From: Ruthenibacterium sp.
GTDB taxonomy: Bacteria; Bacillota; Clostridia; Oscillospirales; Ruminococcaceae
Assembly: GCA_020025235.1 (NCBI GenBank)
Contig: JAHHSL010000002.1
Location: 1 to 64,000, forward strand
Direction of reading: 5' to 3'
DNA length: 64,000 nucleotides
Part shown: positions 52,702 to 60,659 of the stretch, piece after piece
Position numbering within the stretch: position 1 is the stretch's first letter
Layout of the letters: every line of letters begins with the position of its first letter
Translations under genes and position numbers: made by a program
The notes under the pieces: generated by a model
What the model was told of the DNA's origin: nothing
The model's database searches: none
The model's input: only the letters and a program-made list of their open reading frames with translations

Positions 52702-54780
52702 ATGAATTACATGAACGATCATATCCGAAACGTATTGGTTGCAGGCCACGGCGGCTCGGGCAAAACGAGCCTCGTCGAAGCACTTTTGTATGCCTCCAAC
52801 GCCACAGACCGTCTGGGCCGTGTCGAGGAGGGAAACACTGTCTGTGATTTTGACCCTGAAGAAGCAAAGCGCCGCGCATCGCTGGCCCTGGCAGTTGCCC
52901 CGGCAGTGTATGATGGCGTAAAGATCAATCTGATCGATACTCCGGGTCTGTTTGATTTTGAACTGGGCGTTTATGAGGGCATCCGCGCCGCAGAAAGCGT
53001 CCTGATCACCGTATCGGCGCGCAGCGGGCTGACCGTCGGCGCACAGAAGGCGTACCGCCTTGCCGTAAAGAACAACAAAAGCCGCATGATCTATATTTCC
53101 AAGCTGGATGCGGAAAATGCGGATTTCTATAAGGTGTTTGAAGAACTGAAGACCGAATTCGGCCCTTCGGTGTGCCCGGTTGTCGTTCCGATCGAACAGG
53201 CCGGCGGCCGTGTGTTCGTCAACCTGATCGAATCCAAGGCATACAGCTATGTGAACGGAACCCCGCGTGAAGTTCCGATGCCGAAATACGGCCACCGTGA
53301 GGACGGCCTGCTGGAGGCAATGCGCGAAGCCGTTGCCGAAACCGACGAAGCCCTTATGGAAAAATTCTTCGAGGGAGAACCGTTCACGCAGGAAGAGCTG
53401 ACCGAAGGCGTCCGCATGGGCGTCAAGACGGGTGCGATCACGCCGGTTCTGTGCGGCTGCAGCACAACGCTGGCAGGCACGGATATGGTGCTGCGCTACA
53501 TCAAAAAGCTGCTGCCCAGCGCGGCGCGCGGCGCAGGCTGCGTGGCAGAGGACCGCGACGGCAACGAAGTGGAGATCGCATGCAATGCACAGGATCCGCT
53601 GTGCGCTTATGTGTTCAAGACAGTTGCCGATCCGTTCGTCGGCAAGCTCAGCTATGTCAAGGTCATCAGCGGCGTGCTTAAGCCGGATACGCCGGTCATG
53701 AATGCGCGCACGGGTGAACCCGAACGCCTGGGCAAGCTGGTATTCGTCAAGGGCAAAAAGCAGACGGACGCAGAAGAGATCGGCGCGGGCGATATCGGCG
53801 CGATCACGAAGCTTGCCAATGCGCAGACGGGCGATACGCTGTGCGTGCCGTCCCGCATTGTGAGCCTGCCGCGCCCGACGTTCCCGAACCCGACGCTTTC
53901 CATGGCGATCCGTGTAAAGCAGAAGGGCGACGAAAGCAAGATCAGCGGTGCACTGCAGCGCCTGATCGAGGAAGATCCCACCCTTTCGTACACCGTCAAT
54001 TCGGAGACGGTCGAACAGATCCTCTCCGGTCTGGGTGAACAGCATCTGGACGTTGTGTGCGCAAAGATGAAGAGCAAATTCGGCGTCGAGATCAGCCTGA
54101 CCGAGCCGCGCATCGCATACCGCGAATCGATCCGCAAAAAATGCAAGGCACAGGGACGCCATAAAAAGCAGACCGGCGGTCACGGACAGTTCGGTGACGT
54201 GTGGATCGAATTTGAACCGACCGACGAAGGCGAATTTGTATTTGCCGAAAACGTGTTCGGCGGCAGTGTGCCGAAGAACTACTTCCCCGCTGTTGAAAAA
54301 GGTCTGCAGGAGGCTGTGCGCCACGGTGTTCTGGCGGGTTACCCGGTGGTCGGCCTGAAAGCGACGCTGCTGGACGGCAGCTATCACCCGGTCGATTCTT
54401 CGGAAATGGCGTTCAAAATGGCGGCAAAGCTCGCCTATAAAGCGGCGCTGCCTGAAGCAGAGCCGGTTCTGCTGGAGCCGGTGGGCACCTTGATGGCAAC
54501 CGTGCCCAACGAAGTTATGGGCGATATCATGGGCGAAGTGACCAAGCGCCGCGGACGCGTGCTGGGCATGCATCCGGCAGACGACGGCGAGCAGACCGTG
54601 GAAGCGGACGTCCCGATGAGCGAGATGCACGATTTCACCACCTATCTGCGCCAGCTGACGCAGGGACGCGGAAGCTTCCGCTTTGCCTTTACGCGGTATG
54701 AACCGCTGCCCTCGAACCTGGAAGCAAAGGTCATCGAGGACGCAAAGAAATTCATTGATGTAAAAGACGACGCTGAATAA
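52702..54780 (+). CDS. Elongation factor G paralogue (EF-G-like GTPase)
   Basis: 692 residues from ATG 52702. Domain order is that of EF-G: G domain (1-275), domain II (about 295-385), III, IV and V. G1 is GHGGSGKTS (15-23). G3 reads D79-T-P-G-L83-F-D-F, where translocating EF-G has DTPGHVDF; the histidine needed for GTP hydrolysis is replaced by Leu. The RGITI motif of G2 is also absent (EEAKRRASLALAVA). The domain IV tip HKKQTGGHGQFGDVWIEFEP is kept. This fits the EF-G2/EF-G-like group rather than the main FusA. It is a single gene with a terminator. Confidence 0.93.
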   Translation: MNYMNDHIRNVLVAGHGGSGKTSLVEALLYASNATDRLGRVEEGNTVCDFDPEEAKRRASLALAVAPAVYDGVKINLIDTPGLFDFELGVYEGIRAAESVLITVSARSGLTVGAQKAYRLAVKNNKSRMIYISKLDAENADFYKVFEELKTEFGPSVCPVVVPIEQAGGRVFVNLIESKAYSYVNGTPREVPMPKYGHREDGLLEAMREAVAETDEALMEKFFEGEPFTQEELTEGVRMGVKTGAITPVLCGCSTTLAGTDMVLRYIKKLLPSAARGAGCVAEDRDGNEVEIACNAQDPLCAYVFKTVADPFVGKLSYVKVISGVLKPDTPVMNARTGEPERLGKLVFVKGKKQTDAEEIGAGDIGAITKLANAQTGDTLCVPSRIVSLPRPTFPNPTLSMAIRVKQKGDESKISGALQRLIEEDPTLSYTVNSETVEQILSGLGEQHLDVVCAKMKSKFGVEISLTEPRIAYRESIRKKCKAQGRHKKQTGGHGQFGDVWIEFEPTDEGEFVFAENVFGGSVPKNYFPAVEKGLQEAVRHGVLAGYPVVGLKATLLDGSYHPVDSSEMAFKMAAKLAYKAALPEAEPVLLEPVGTLMATVPNEVMGDIMGEVTKRRGRVLGMHPADDGEQTVEADVPMSEMHDFTTYLRQLTQGRGSFRFAFTRYEPLPSNLEAKVIEDAKKFIDVKDDAE

Positions 54781-54795
54781 TCAAAAGCCAAGTCA

Positions 54796-54836
54796 CCACA
54801 GGAGAGGAGCTTGTTCCTCTCCTGTGGTTCTGTTTT
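54796..54836 (+). terminator. Terminator of the EF-G-like gene
   Basis: A perfect 13-bp stem CCACAGGAGAGGA/TCCTCTCCTGTGG is followed by TTCTGTTTT, fifteen bases after the stop. Confidence 0.9.
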
Positions 54837-54930
54837 GGCGTTTTTCCGCATAGAATCAAAGCAAAAGGGAAAATAATAGATAAAGAAATAATTCGATATC
54901 GGTGTATTTTGTATAATTTTGCTTTTTTGC

Positions 54931-54959
54931 TTGACAGTGATATGCAAAAACACTATAAT
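54931..54959 (+). promoter_or_regulatory. Consensus promoter of greA
   Basis: A perfect TTGACA (54931-54936), 17 bases and a perfect TATAAT (54954-54959). The leader to the start codon is about 85 bases. Confidence 0.95.
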
Positions 54960-55050
54960 ATCTCTTATTGCACGAGGGTGCTGTGATTGTGCACCATATT
55001 TTGTGCTGAAAAATGGCGATTTGTCAATATCTGCGAAGGAGTACAGAGAG

Positions 55051-55533
55051 TTGGAAAAAGAAATAGTCATGACCTATGCCGGCCTGCGTGCACTTGAAGA
55101 CGAGCTGGAACATTTGAAAACCGTAAAGCGCAAAGAGGTAGCGGAAAAGATCAAAGTCGCCCGCGGTTATGGCGACCTTTCGGAAAACAGTGAATATGAT
55201 GAAGCAAAGAACGAACAGGGCCTTATGGAGGGCCGCATCGCTCTTTTGGAAAAAATGCTGAAAAACGCGCGTGTCGTGACGGAGGATGAACTGTCCAACG
55301 ATACCGTCAGCGTCGGCAGCCATGTCCGCATCAAGGACGAGGACGGCGACGAGGACGAGTACGACATCACCGGTTCGGCTGAAGCAGACCCGCTGGAGGG
55401 CAAAATTTCGGATGAATCCCCGATCGGCGCAGCACTGATCGGCCACGGCGTCGGCGACAAGGTGGATATCGCGCTGCCCAACGGTGCAGTGGTCGCTTAC
55501 GAAATTATGGAAATCGGCCGTTCTTCGCTGTAA
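55051..55533 (+). CDS. greA: Transcription elongation factor GreA
   Basis: 160 residues from the TTG at 55051, nine bases after AAGGAG; ATG 55069 would remove the usual first strand. The N-terminal coiled coil (about 10-75) carries the GDLSENSEYDEAKNEQ tip whose acidic residues enter the RNA polymerase secondary channel. The FKBP-like C-terminal domain ends with GAVVAYEIMEI. It rescues backtracked polymerase. The neighbouring greA-lysS order is common in Firmicutes. A terminator and a weak lysS promoter (TATACT, 55605-55610) lie between them. Confidence 0.96.
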   Translation: MEKEIVMTYAGLRALEDELEHLKTVKRKEVAEKIKVARGYGDLSENSEYDEAKNEQGLMEGRIALLEKMLKNARVVTEDELSNDTVSVGSHVRIKDEDGDEDEYDITGSAEADPLEGKISDESPIGAALIGHGVGDKVDIALPNGAVVAYEIMEIGRSSL

Positions 55534-55565
55534 AAAGCAGTATAAAACAACGTTTTTTCAAAAAG

Positions 55566-55591
55566 CAGGTGCGAAAGCACCTGTTTTTTTT
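55566..55591 (+). terminator. Terminator of greA
   Basis: The stem CAGGTGC/GCACCTG around GAAA is followed by eight T. Confidence 0.88.
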
Positions 55592-55650
55592 GTGCTGTTT
55601 GTGTTATACTGAATAAAGCTAATTTGTAAAAGGAAAAGTGGAGGCTCACT

Positions 55651-57672
55651 ATGGCTAATGAATCAATCGAAATGCAGGGCACTGCCCCGCAGAATGTCGA
55701 AGCCGCTGATCAGGCGAGCGAACAGGAATATAACGAACTGGTAGCGATCCGCCGCGAAAAACTGCGCAGCCTGCAGGAAGCCGGCAACGATCCCTTTGAG
55801 CAGACAAGCTATCCGCAGTCTGACTTTGCGGATGAAGTGAAAGCAAGCTTTGTCGATCTGGAAGAAGGGGAAGAACCGCGCAAGGTCTGCATGGCCGGGC
55901 GTATGATGAGCAAACGTGTTATGGGTAAGGCCAGCTTTGTGGATCTGCGTGATACCACCGGCAATATCCAGCTTTATGTCCGCCGCGACGACGTCGGAAC
56001 GGACGAATATACCGCATTCAAAAAGTTTGATATCGGTGATATCATCGGCATCCGCGGCTTTGTGTTCCGCACCAAAATGGGCGAGATCAGCGTGCATGTG
56101 CAGGAAATCGTGCTGCTGAGCAAAAACCTGCTGCCGCTGCCGGAAAAATTCCACGGCCTGAAGGACCGCGAAGCGCGCTATCGTCAGCGCTACGTCGATC
56201 TGATCATGAACCCCGAAGTGCGCAAGACGTTTGAACTGCGCTCGAAGTTCATCCGTCATCTGCGCAATTATCTGGATGACCGCGGCTATATGGAAGTGGA
56301 AACGCCGGTGCTCAACACGATTTCCGGCGGCGCTGCGGCACGTCCGTTCGTCACGCACCACAATACGCTGGATATCGATATGTACATGCGCATTGCAACC
56401 GAGCTGCCGCTCAAGCGTCTGATCGTCGGCGGCATCGACCGCGTATACGAAGTCGGCCGTATCTTCCGCAACGAGGGCATGGACCCGAAGCACAACCCCG
56501 AGTTCACGTCGGTGGAGCTGTATCAGGCGTACGCGGATTTCCACACCATGATGGACCTTGCGGAAGGCATCCTTTCTTCGGCTGCCATGGAACTGCACGG
56601 CACCTATGAAGTGGAATGGATGGGCGAAAAGATCAGCCTTGCTCCGGGCTGGCGCCGTCTGACGATGGTGGACGCTGTCAAGGAATATGCAGGCGTTGAT
56701 TTCAGCGCGATCACCGATGATGCCCAGGCGGTTGCCGCAGCAAAGGCGATCGGCGTGGAACTGCCCGAAGCGGCTGAACCCACATGGGGCAATGCGCTGT
56801 ATGAATGCTTCGATCAGCGCGTGGAAGAAAAGCTGATCCAGCCGACCTTCATCACGATGTATCCGGTCGAGGTTTCTCCGCTGACAAAGCGCAGCAAGGA
56901 AGACAAGCGCCTGACCGAACGTTTTGAACTGTTTATCTGCCACAGCGAGCTGGCAAATGCATATTCCGAGCTGAACGACCCGATCGACCAGCGCGGACGC
57001 TTTGAAAAGCAGGCCGAACAGCGTGAACGCGGCGATGACGAGGCCGAGATGCTGGACGAAGATTTCATGACCGCACTGGAATACGGCATGCCCCCGACGG
57101 GCGGCATGGGCATCGGCATTGACCGCTGTGTCATGATGCTGACAAATTCTTCCACGATCCGCGACGTGATCCTGTTCCCGACCATGAAGCCCCTGAACAA
57201 AACGGCAGAAGCAAAAGCAGACGAAAATAAAGAGGCAGCTGCCGTAATCGGCGGCGTGGATGACAAAACAGCATTCTATTTCAACAATGAGCCGATCGAC
57301 TTTTCCAAGGTGGAAATCGAACCTCTGTTTGAGGAATTTGTCGATTTCGATACCTTTGCAAAGTCCGATTTCCGTGCGGTAAAGGTGAAGGAATGTTCCG
57401 CAGTGCCCAAGTCCAAGAAGCTTTTGAAGTTTGTTCTGGACGACGGCACAGGCACCGACCGCGTCATCCTTTCCGGCATCCACGATACTTATGAGCCGGA
57501 AGAACTGGTCGGCAAGACGCTGATCGCAATCACCAACCTGCCCCCGCGCAAGATGATGGGCATTGATTCCTGCGGCATGATCATCTCCGCTGTCCACCAG
57601 GAGGAAGGCGTCGAAAAGCTGCACTGCCTGATGGTCGATCCGCATATTCCGGCAGGTGCTAAGCTGTATTAA
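55651..57672 (+). CDS. lysS: Lysine-tRNA ligase (class II) with C-terminal tRNA-binding domain
   Basis: 673 residues; GTGGAGG precedes the ATG. An N-terminal OB anticodon-binding domain (about 70-165) is followed by the class II core with motif 2 (FRNEGMDPKHNPEFTSVELY) and motif 3 (GGMGIGIDRCVMML). A normal LysRS ends near residue 510. Here a linker (512-545) and a Trbp111/EMAPII-like tRNA-binding domain (about 550-673, with VKVKECSAVPKSKKLLKF and NLPPRKMMGIDSCGMIISA) are added. The last 492 bases, from codon T511 to the stop, recur identically at 59433-59924. The present tail may therefore be the copy brought in by the inserted element. Confidence 0.97.
   Translation: MANESIEMQGTAPQNVEAADQASEQEYNELVAIRREKLRSLQEAGNDPFEQTSYPQSDFADEVKASFVDLEEGEEPRKVCMAGRMMSKRVMGKASFVDLRDTTGNIQLYVRRDDVGTDEYTAFKKFDIGDIIGIRGFVFRTKMGEISVHVQEIVLLSKNLLPLPEKFHGLKDREARYRQRYVDLIMNPEVRKTFELRSKFIRHLRNYLDDRGYMEVETPVLNTISGGAAARPFVTHHNTLDIDMYMRIATELPLKRLIVGGIDRVYEVGRIFRNEGMDPKHNPEFTSVELYQAYADFHTMMDLAEGILSSAAMELHGTYEVEWMGEKISLAPGWRRLTMVDAVKEYAGVDFSAITDDAQAVAAAKAIGVELPEAAEPTWGNALYECFDQRVEEKLIQPTFITMYPVEVSPLTKRSKEDKRLTERFELFICHSELANAYSELNDPIDQRGRFEKQAEQRERGDDEAEMLDEDFMTALEYGMPPTGGMGIGIDRCVMMLTNSSTIRDVILFPTMKPLNKTAEAKADENKEAAAVIGGVDDKTAFYFNNEPIDFSKVEIEPLFEEFVDFDTFAKSDFRAVKVKECSAVPKSKKLLKFVLDDGTGTDRVILSGIHDTYEPEELVGKTLIAITNLPPRKMMGIDSCGMIISAVHQEEGVEKLHCLMVDPHIPAGAKLY
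57181..57672 (+). repeat. 492-bp direct repeat, copy 1 (3' end of lysS)
   Basis: Identical, as far as I can compare by eye, to 59433-59924. It begins at ACCATGAAGCCC, a codon boundary at the end of the LysRS core, and ends exactly at the TAA stop. Upstream of the start four more bases (TCCC) match before a single mismatch. Confidence 0.93.
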
Positions 57673-57679
57673 TGATGTA

Positions 57680-57721
57680 CCGTTTTGCTATTCAAAACGG
57701 GATGTTCCGTAATTCACGGAA
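57680..57721 (+). other. Two small hairpins directly after lysS
   Basis: CCGTTTTG (57680-57687) pairs with CAAAACGG (57693-57700), and TTCCGT (57705-57710) with ACGGAA (57716-57721). They have no T tails. They may weakly end or stabilise the lysS transcript in place of the displaced native terminator. Confidence 0.5.
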
Positions 57722-57733
57722 ACCATAAAAAAC

Positions 57734-57749
57734 TACATCATACATCAAA
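57734..57749 (+). repeat. 16-bp direct repeat, copy 1
   Basis: TACATCATACATCAAA occurs here and at 59300-59315, near the two edges of the inserted segment. It may be a trace of element ends or of an inner recombination event. Confidence 0.6.
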
Positions 57750-57804
57750 GTTACATCAAATGATGCCAAACTTTGTGCAGCAAGAAAAAAACGCATAATT
57801 GTGA

Positions 57805-57838
57805 AATGGGCAATCTCTTGATGGGGTTGCCCATTTTT
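57805..57838 (+). terminator. Terminator inside the inserted segment
   Basis: A perfect 9-bp stem AATGGGCAA/TTGCCCATT is followed by TTTG. It probably belonged to a gene of the element that has been deleted. Confidence 0.75.
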
Positions 57839-57911
57839 GTTAAAATGCATTTAGAGCAGAGTGTTAACTAAATCAAAATAAACTTAACAGATATATTGTA
57901 GAAATGGAGAG

Positions 57912-58151
57912 TTGAATAATAAGAAAATAATTTTTGGATTACTTTTAGCTGTAATTGGCTGCATGTTTTCAGCTTTTTGATTTTTCTATGCCGTAATGAC
58001 CCTTGCGTGTAAAATGGGATAGGCGGATCGCGTGGCGCATTTTTGGATGCAGATTTAACTGTCCCTTTTGTCATTGCAATGCTTGTAATGATTGTCGGTA
58101 TTGTAATTTGTGGAATTGAGGCATTTAGAAAAGATACCCACAACAAATAAA
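57912..58151 (+). pseudogene. Broken gene for a small two-helix membrane protein
   Basis: The frame opens with NNKKIIFGLLLAVIGCMFSA and stops at TGA (57979-57981); read past it, FFYAVM follows. After a shift of frame GAFLDADLTVPFVIAMLVMI and VGIVICGIEAFRKDTHNK continue to TAA at 58149-58151. Together they make a protein of about 75 residues with two membrane helices, interrupted by a stop and at least one frameshift in the middle. Confidence 0.65.
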
Positions 58152-58354
58152 AGTGTCAGACCTATTCTGATTTTCCGAACAGATGAATTTTGAAAGGAGT
58201 CGAACATGGGCGATCATAAATTTACCTAATGGAAAAAGCCAGGGCTAAAATGGGCTTTTCTGACAGCTGGCATTTTGCAGGGGCTTTTACTTTATGAAAA
58301 AATTAAAGATTACCAAATGGTCATAAAGGCAGGAATATAAAAAAGGAGGACGGT

Positions 58355-58831
58355 ATGTCGAAAAGAAAAAATGGAGTTGTATTACTTCTATGTGTAATTA
58401 TCCTGTTTTTAGGCAGCTATGTTATTGTTTCAGAATGCAGAAATCAGAGAAGAAAAGAAATATTTATTAATGAATCATACTTTCTGCTCAAGGATTTACA
58501 TTCTGAGATAAACGATTATGATATGGGGTCTCTAAAGTTATCTTCAAATTTAAGTGAAATCTTGATGGAATTAGATTTGAGGTGTGTTTTACAAAGCCAA
58601 GAAATGTGGACAGCGTTCTCATATCCCAGGCCAGGGGTATTTGAATTGATAAAATCAAATATTAGCAATGGTGTTTATACACAGGATGAATTGGAAGAGT
58701 TGTCTATGGATATCCAGGTGCTGATTAATGAATTGTCAGATGAAACCGGAAGTGCTGAGAACAGTAATCTCAACTACAAAGAGCTTAATGGTATTTTAGA
58801 GGTTTTCTACAGAAAGTGGGGAACAAACTGA
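58355..58831 (+). CDS. Hypothetical membrane-anchored protein of the inserted segment
   Basis: 158 residues with a strong ribosome site (AAAAGGAGG, six bases before ATG). MSKRKNGVVLLLCVIILFLG and the next few residues form a single N-terminal membrane helix; the remaining 130 residues are acidic, helical and probably outside the cell. No motif is recognised. Codons are AT-rich, unlike the host. It is the only intact gene of the insert, and it has its own terminator at 58887. Confidence 0.7.
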   Translation: MSKRKNGVVLLLCVIILFLGSYVIVSECRNQRRKEIFINESYFLLKDLHSEINDYDMGSLKLSSNLSEILMELDLRCVLQSQEMWTAFSYPRPGVFELIKSNISNGVYTQDELEELSMDIQVLINELSDETGSAENSNLNYKELNGILEVFYRKWGTN

Positions 58832-58886
58832 TTGTTCTTATGAGCAAAATGGGACTATACAAATAGCAACATCCTAATAAATACAT

Positions 58887-58920
58887 AGCAGTCATGCTCT
58901 ACGGTATGTGGCTGCTTTTA
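58887..58920 (+). terminator. Terminator of the insert gene
   Basis: The stem AGCAGTCA/TGGCTGCT (one wobble) is followed by TTTATTTT. Confidence 0.65.
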
Positions 58921-58946
58921 TTTTACCAAGAAAGGAGCAGATGCGA

Positions 58947-59220
58947 ATGAAATTAGTATTGGCTGAGAAACCCTCAGTCGCCCAGAGCATTGCAAAGGTG
59001 CTTGGGGCAAACAAGCGTGAAGATAGTTGCCTTGAAGGAAACGGCTACATCGTTGGTTGGTGCGTGGGTCATCTGGTAGAGCTGGCAGAACCGGAAGCCT
59101 ATGATGCCAAGTACAGCAAATGGACACATGCAGACCTTCCAATCTTCCCGATGGGCTGGAAGTATGAAGTGTTCCTCCGGTACAAAGAAACAGTCCGGTA
59201 TCTTAAAAAAGCTCATATAA
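58947..59220 (+). pseudogene. topB: 5' fragment of a DNA topoisomerase III gene
   Basis: From ATG 58947 (AAAGGAG nine bases upstream) the frame reads KLVLAEKPSVAQSIAKVLGA, then GNGYIVGWCVGHLVELAEPE and WTHADLPIFPMGWKYEV, the N-terminal TOPRIM region of TopB. An extra T near 59172 shifts the frame; in the corrected frame SSGTKKQSGILKKLI follows and stops at TAA 59218-59220. The remaining 600 or so codons, including the catalytic tyrosine, are missing. TopB of this type is a usual component of Gram-positive integrative conjugative elements. Confidence 0.85.
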
Positions 59221-59299
59221 TGCTTCTTGATTTTCGGCACGAATTAGATATAATAAGTAAAGTACATGAGGTCAAGAAACATATTTAAGCCCCAAATCG

Positions 59300-59315
59300 T
59301 ACATCATACATCAAA
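59300..59315 (+). repeat. 16-bp direct repeat, copy 2
   Basis: Second copy of TACATCATACATCAAA (first at 57734-57749). The stretch from here to 59432 has no intact gene; it includes VEQGPFSTKIP read directly into the second lysS copy, probably the end of another lost gene. Confidence 0.6.
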
Positions 59316-59432
59316 CCGGTACAGGTCGATGCCGAGAAGTACCGAGGAACACAAAAACGAGGAATATGCAGTCGCATATAGGGCGAAATAGCGGGTTTTG
59401 TTGAGCAGGGTCCTTTTTCAACGAAAATCCCC

Positions 59433-59924
59433 ACCATGAAGCCCCTGAACAAAACGGCAGAAGCAAAAGCAGACGAAAATAAAGAGGCAGCTGCCGTAAT
59501 CGGCGGCGTGGATGACAAAACAGCATTCTATTTCAACAATGAGCCGATCGACTTTTCCAAGGTGGAAATCGAACCTCTGTTTGAGGAATTTGTCGATTTC
59601 GATACCTTTGCAAAGTCCGATTTCCGTGCGGTAAAGGTGAAGGAATGTTCCGCAGTGCCCAAGTCCAAGAAGCTTTTGAAGTTTGTTCTGGACGACGGCA
59701 CAGGCACCGACCGCGTCATCCTTTCCGGCATCCACGATACTTATGAGCCGGAAGAACTGGTCGGCAAGACGCTGATCGCAATCACCAACCTGCCCCCGCG
59801 CAAGATGATGGGCATTGATTCCTGCGGCATGATCATCTCCGCTGTCCACCAGGAGGAAGGCGTCGAAAAGCTGCACTGCCTGATGGTCGATCCGCATATT
59901 CCGGCAGGTGCTAAGCTGTATTAA
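59433..59924 (+). repeat. 492-bp direct repeat, copy 2 (displaced native 3' end of lysS)
   Basis: Repeats codons 511-673 of lysS including TAA. The frame starting at ATG 59436 (162 residues) would encode the linker and a free tRNA-binding domain, but no ribosome site precedes it (ACGAAAATCCCCACC). The strong hairpin at 59959, the expected lysS terminator, follows. This makes it the original gene end, now separated from its gene. Confidence 0.9.
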
Positions 59925-59958
59925 AAACGGCGCTATCCCGAAAACGGTACAAAAGAAT

Positions 59959-60040
59959 ATCCTGCGCCCCGCGATAGGGGCGCAGGATGAAAATGGCATC
60001 ATTCCGTAAGGGGCAACCTCATTTTGAGGCTGCCCTTTTT
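59959..60040 (+). terminator. Native lysS terminator region (two hairpins)
   Basis: A perfect 12-bp stem ATCCTGCGCCCC/GGGGCGCAGGAT (59959-59988) lacks a T tail. A second stem GGGCAACCTC/GAGGCTGCCC (60011-60035, one mismatch) is followed by TTTTT. Confidence 0.8.
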
Positions 60041-60122
60041 AAAAGATTTGCCGGAAACGCATCGAAGAAAATGGAGCCGGATATATCAAACCGCCGGAAA
60101 CATGCGGAAGGGAGCAATCGAA

Positions 60123-60491
60123 ATGGATATTCAAACGTTTGTTGCAGCCGTTCTGCGGCAGGATGCTGCGGCGATGCGTACATATTTCCACCCGGACGCC
60201 TGCATCAACTGGCATAACACCAATGAGCATTTCACCTTGGAAGAATACATCCGGGCAAACTGTGAATATCCGGGCGATTGGACCGGTGAAATCGAAAGAG
60301 TGATGTACGCGCAGGATACCATTGCAGCGGCGATCCATGTGATAAGCACGGATCATAAAATCTCCTGCCACTGTACTTCGTTCATTCGGCTGGACGGAGA
60401 TAAAATTGCCTGCATGGATGAATACTGGGGCGATGACGGGGATGTACCCCAGTGGCGGAAAGAAAAGCAGATCGGTACGCCGATCAGGTAG
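60123..60491 (+). CDS. NTF2-like/SnoaL-like domain protein
   Basis: 122 residues from ATG 60123, eight bases after GGGAG. MDIQTFVAAVLRQDAAAMRT with YFHPDACINWHNTNEHFTLE and the C-terminal FIRLDGDKIACMDEYWGDDG have the pattern of small NTF2/SnoaL-fold proteins, cone-shaped folds used for ligand binding or simple catalysis. No catalytic set can be assigned. It stands alone between the lysS region and the lipid-sugar locus, with 168 bases before the next start. Confidence 0.75.
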   Translation: MDIQTFVAAVLRQDAAAMRTYFHPDACINWHNTNEHFTLEEYIRANCEYPGDWTGEIERVMYAQDTIAAAIHVISTDHKISCHCTSFIRLDGDKIACMDEYWGDDGDVPQWRKEKQIGTPIR

Positions 60492-60659
60492 AAACGATGC
60501 CGCGCAGATGAAGATATCGGGGCAACCGGCAAAACAGGCGCTGTGTTGGATCCGCGACGGCAGGCAAAGGGGAAACTTTGTGCAAAAGCGCTGCTTCCTG
60601 TTTGCAAAGACGCACAAACACCGCATTGGAAATGTATTAAAGGGTTGAAAAGAGGATTT

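Larger units (their letters stand above)
57673..59432 (+). mobile_element. Degenerate integrative-element remnant inserted at the 3' end of lysS
   Basis: 1760 bases of lower GC than both flanks lie between the two copies of the lysS tail. The contents are decayed or short: two small hairpins, a terminator, a broken small membrane-protein gene, one intact 158-residue gene, and the frameshifted 5' end of a topB gene such as occurs in Firmicute integrative conjugative elements. The native lysS terminator lies after copy 2, which shows that this DNA was inserted into lysS. No integrase remains. Between 58152 and 58354 there are only reading frames of fewer than 25 codons. Confidence 0.8.

Noticed and set aside
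52696..54630. 644-codon open frame antisense to the EF-G-like gene
   Set aside because: It is a shadow of a well-conserved coding region and shows no protein motif.
58941..59288. Functional DNA topoisomerase gene
   Set aside because: The frame is shifted after about 75 residues and the catalytic domain is missing.
59436..59924. Separate gene for a tRNA-binding protein
   Set aside because: It is the displaced end of lysS, without ribosome site or promoter; listed as a repeat instead.
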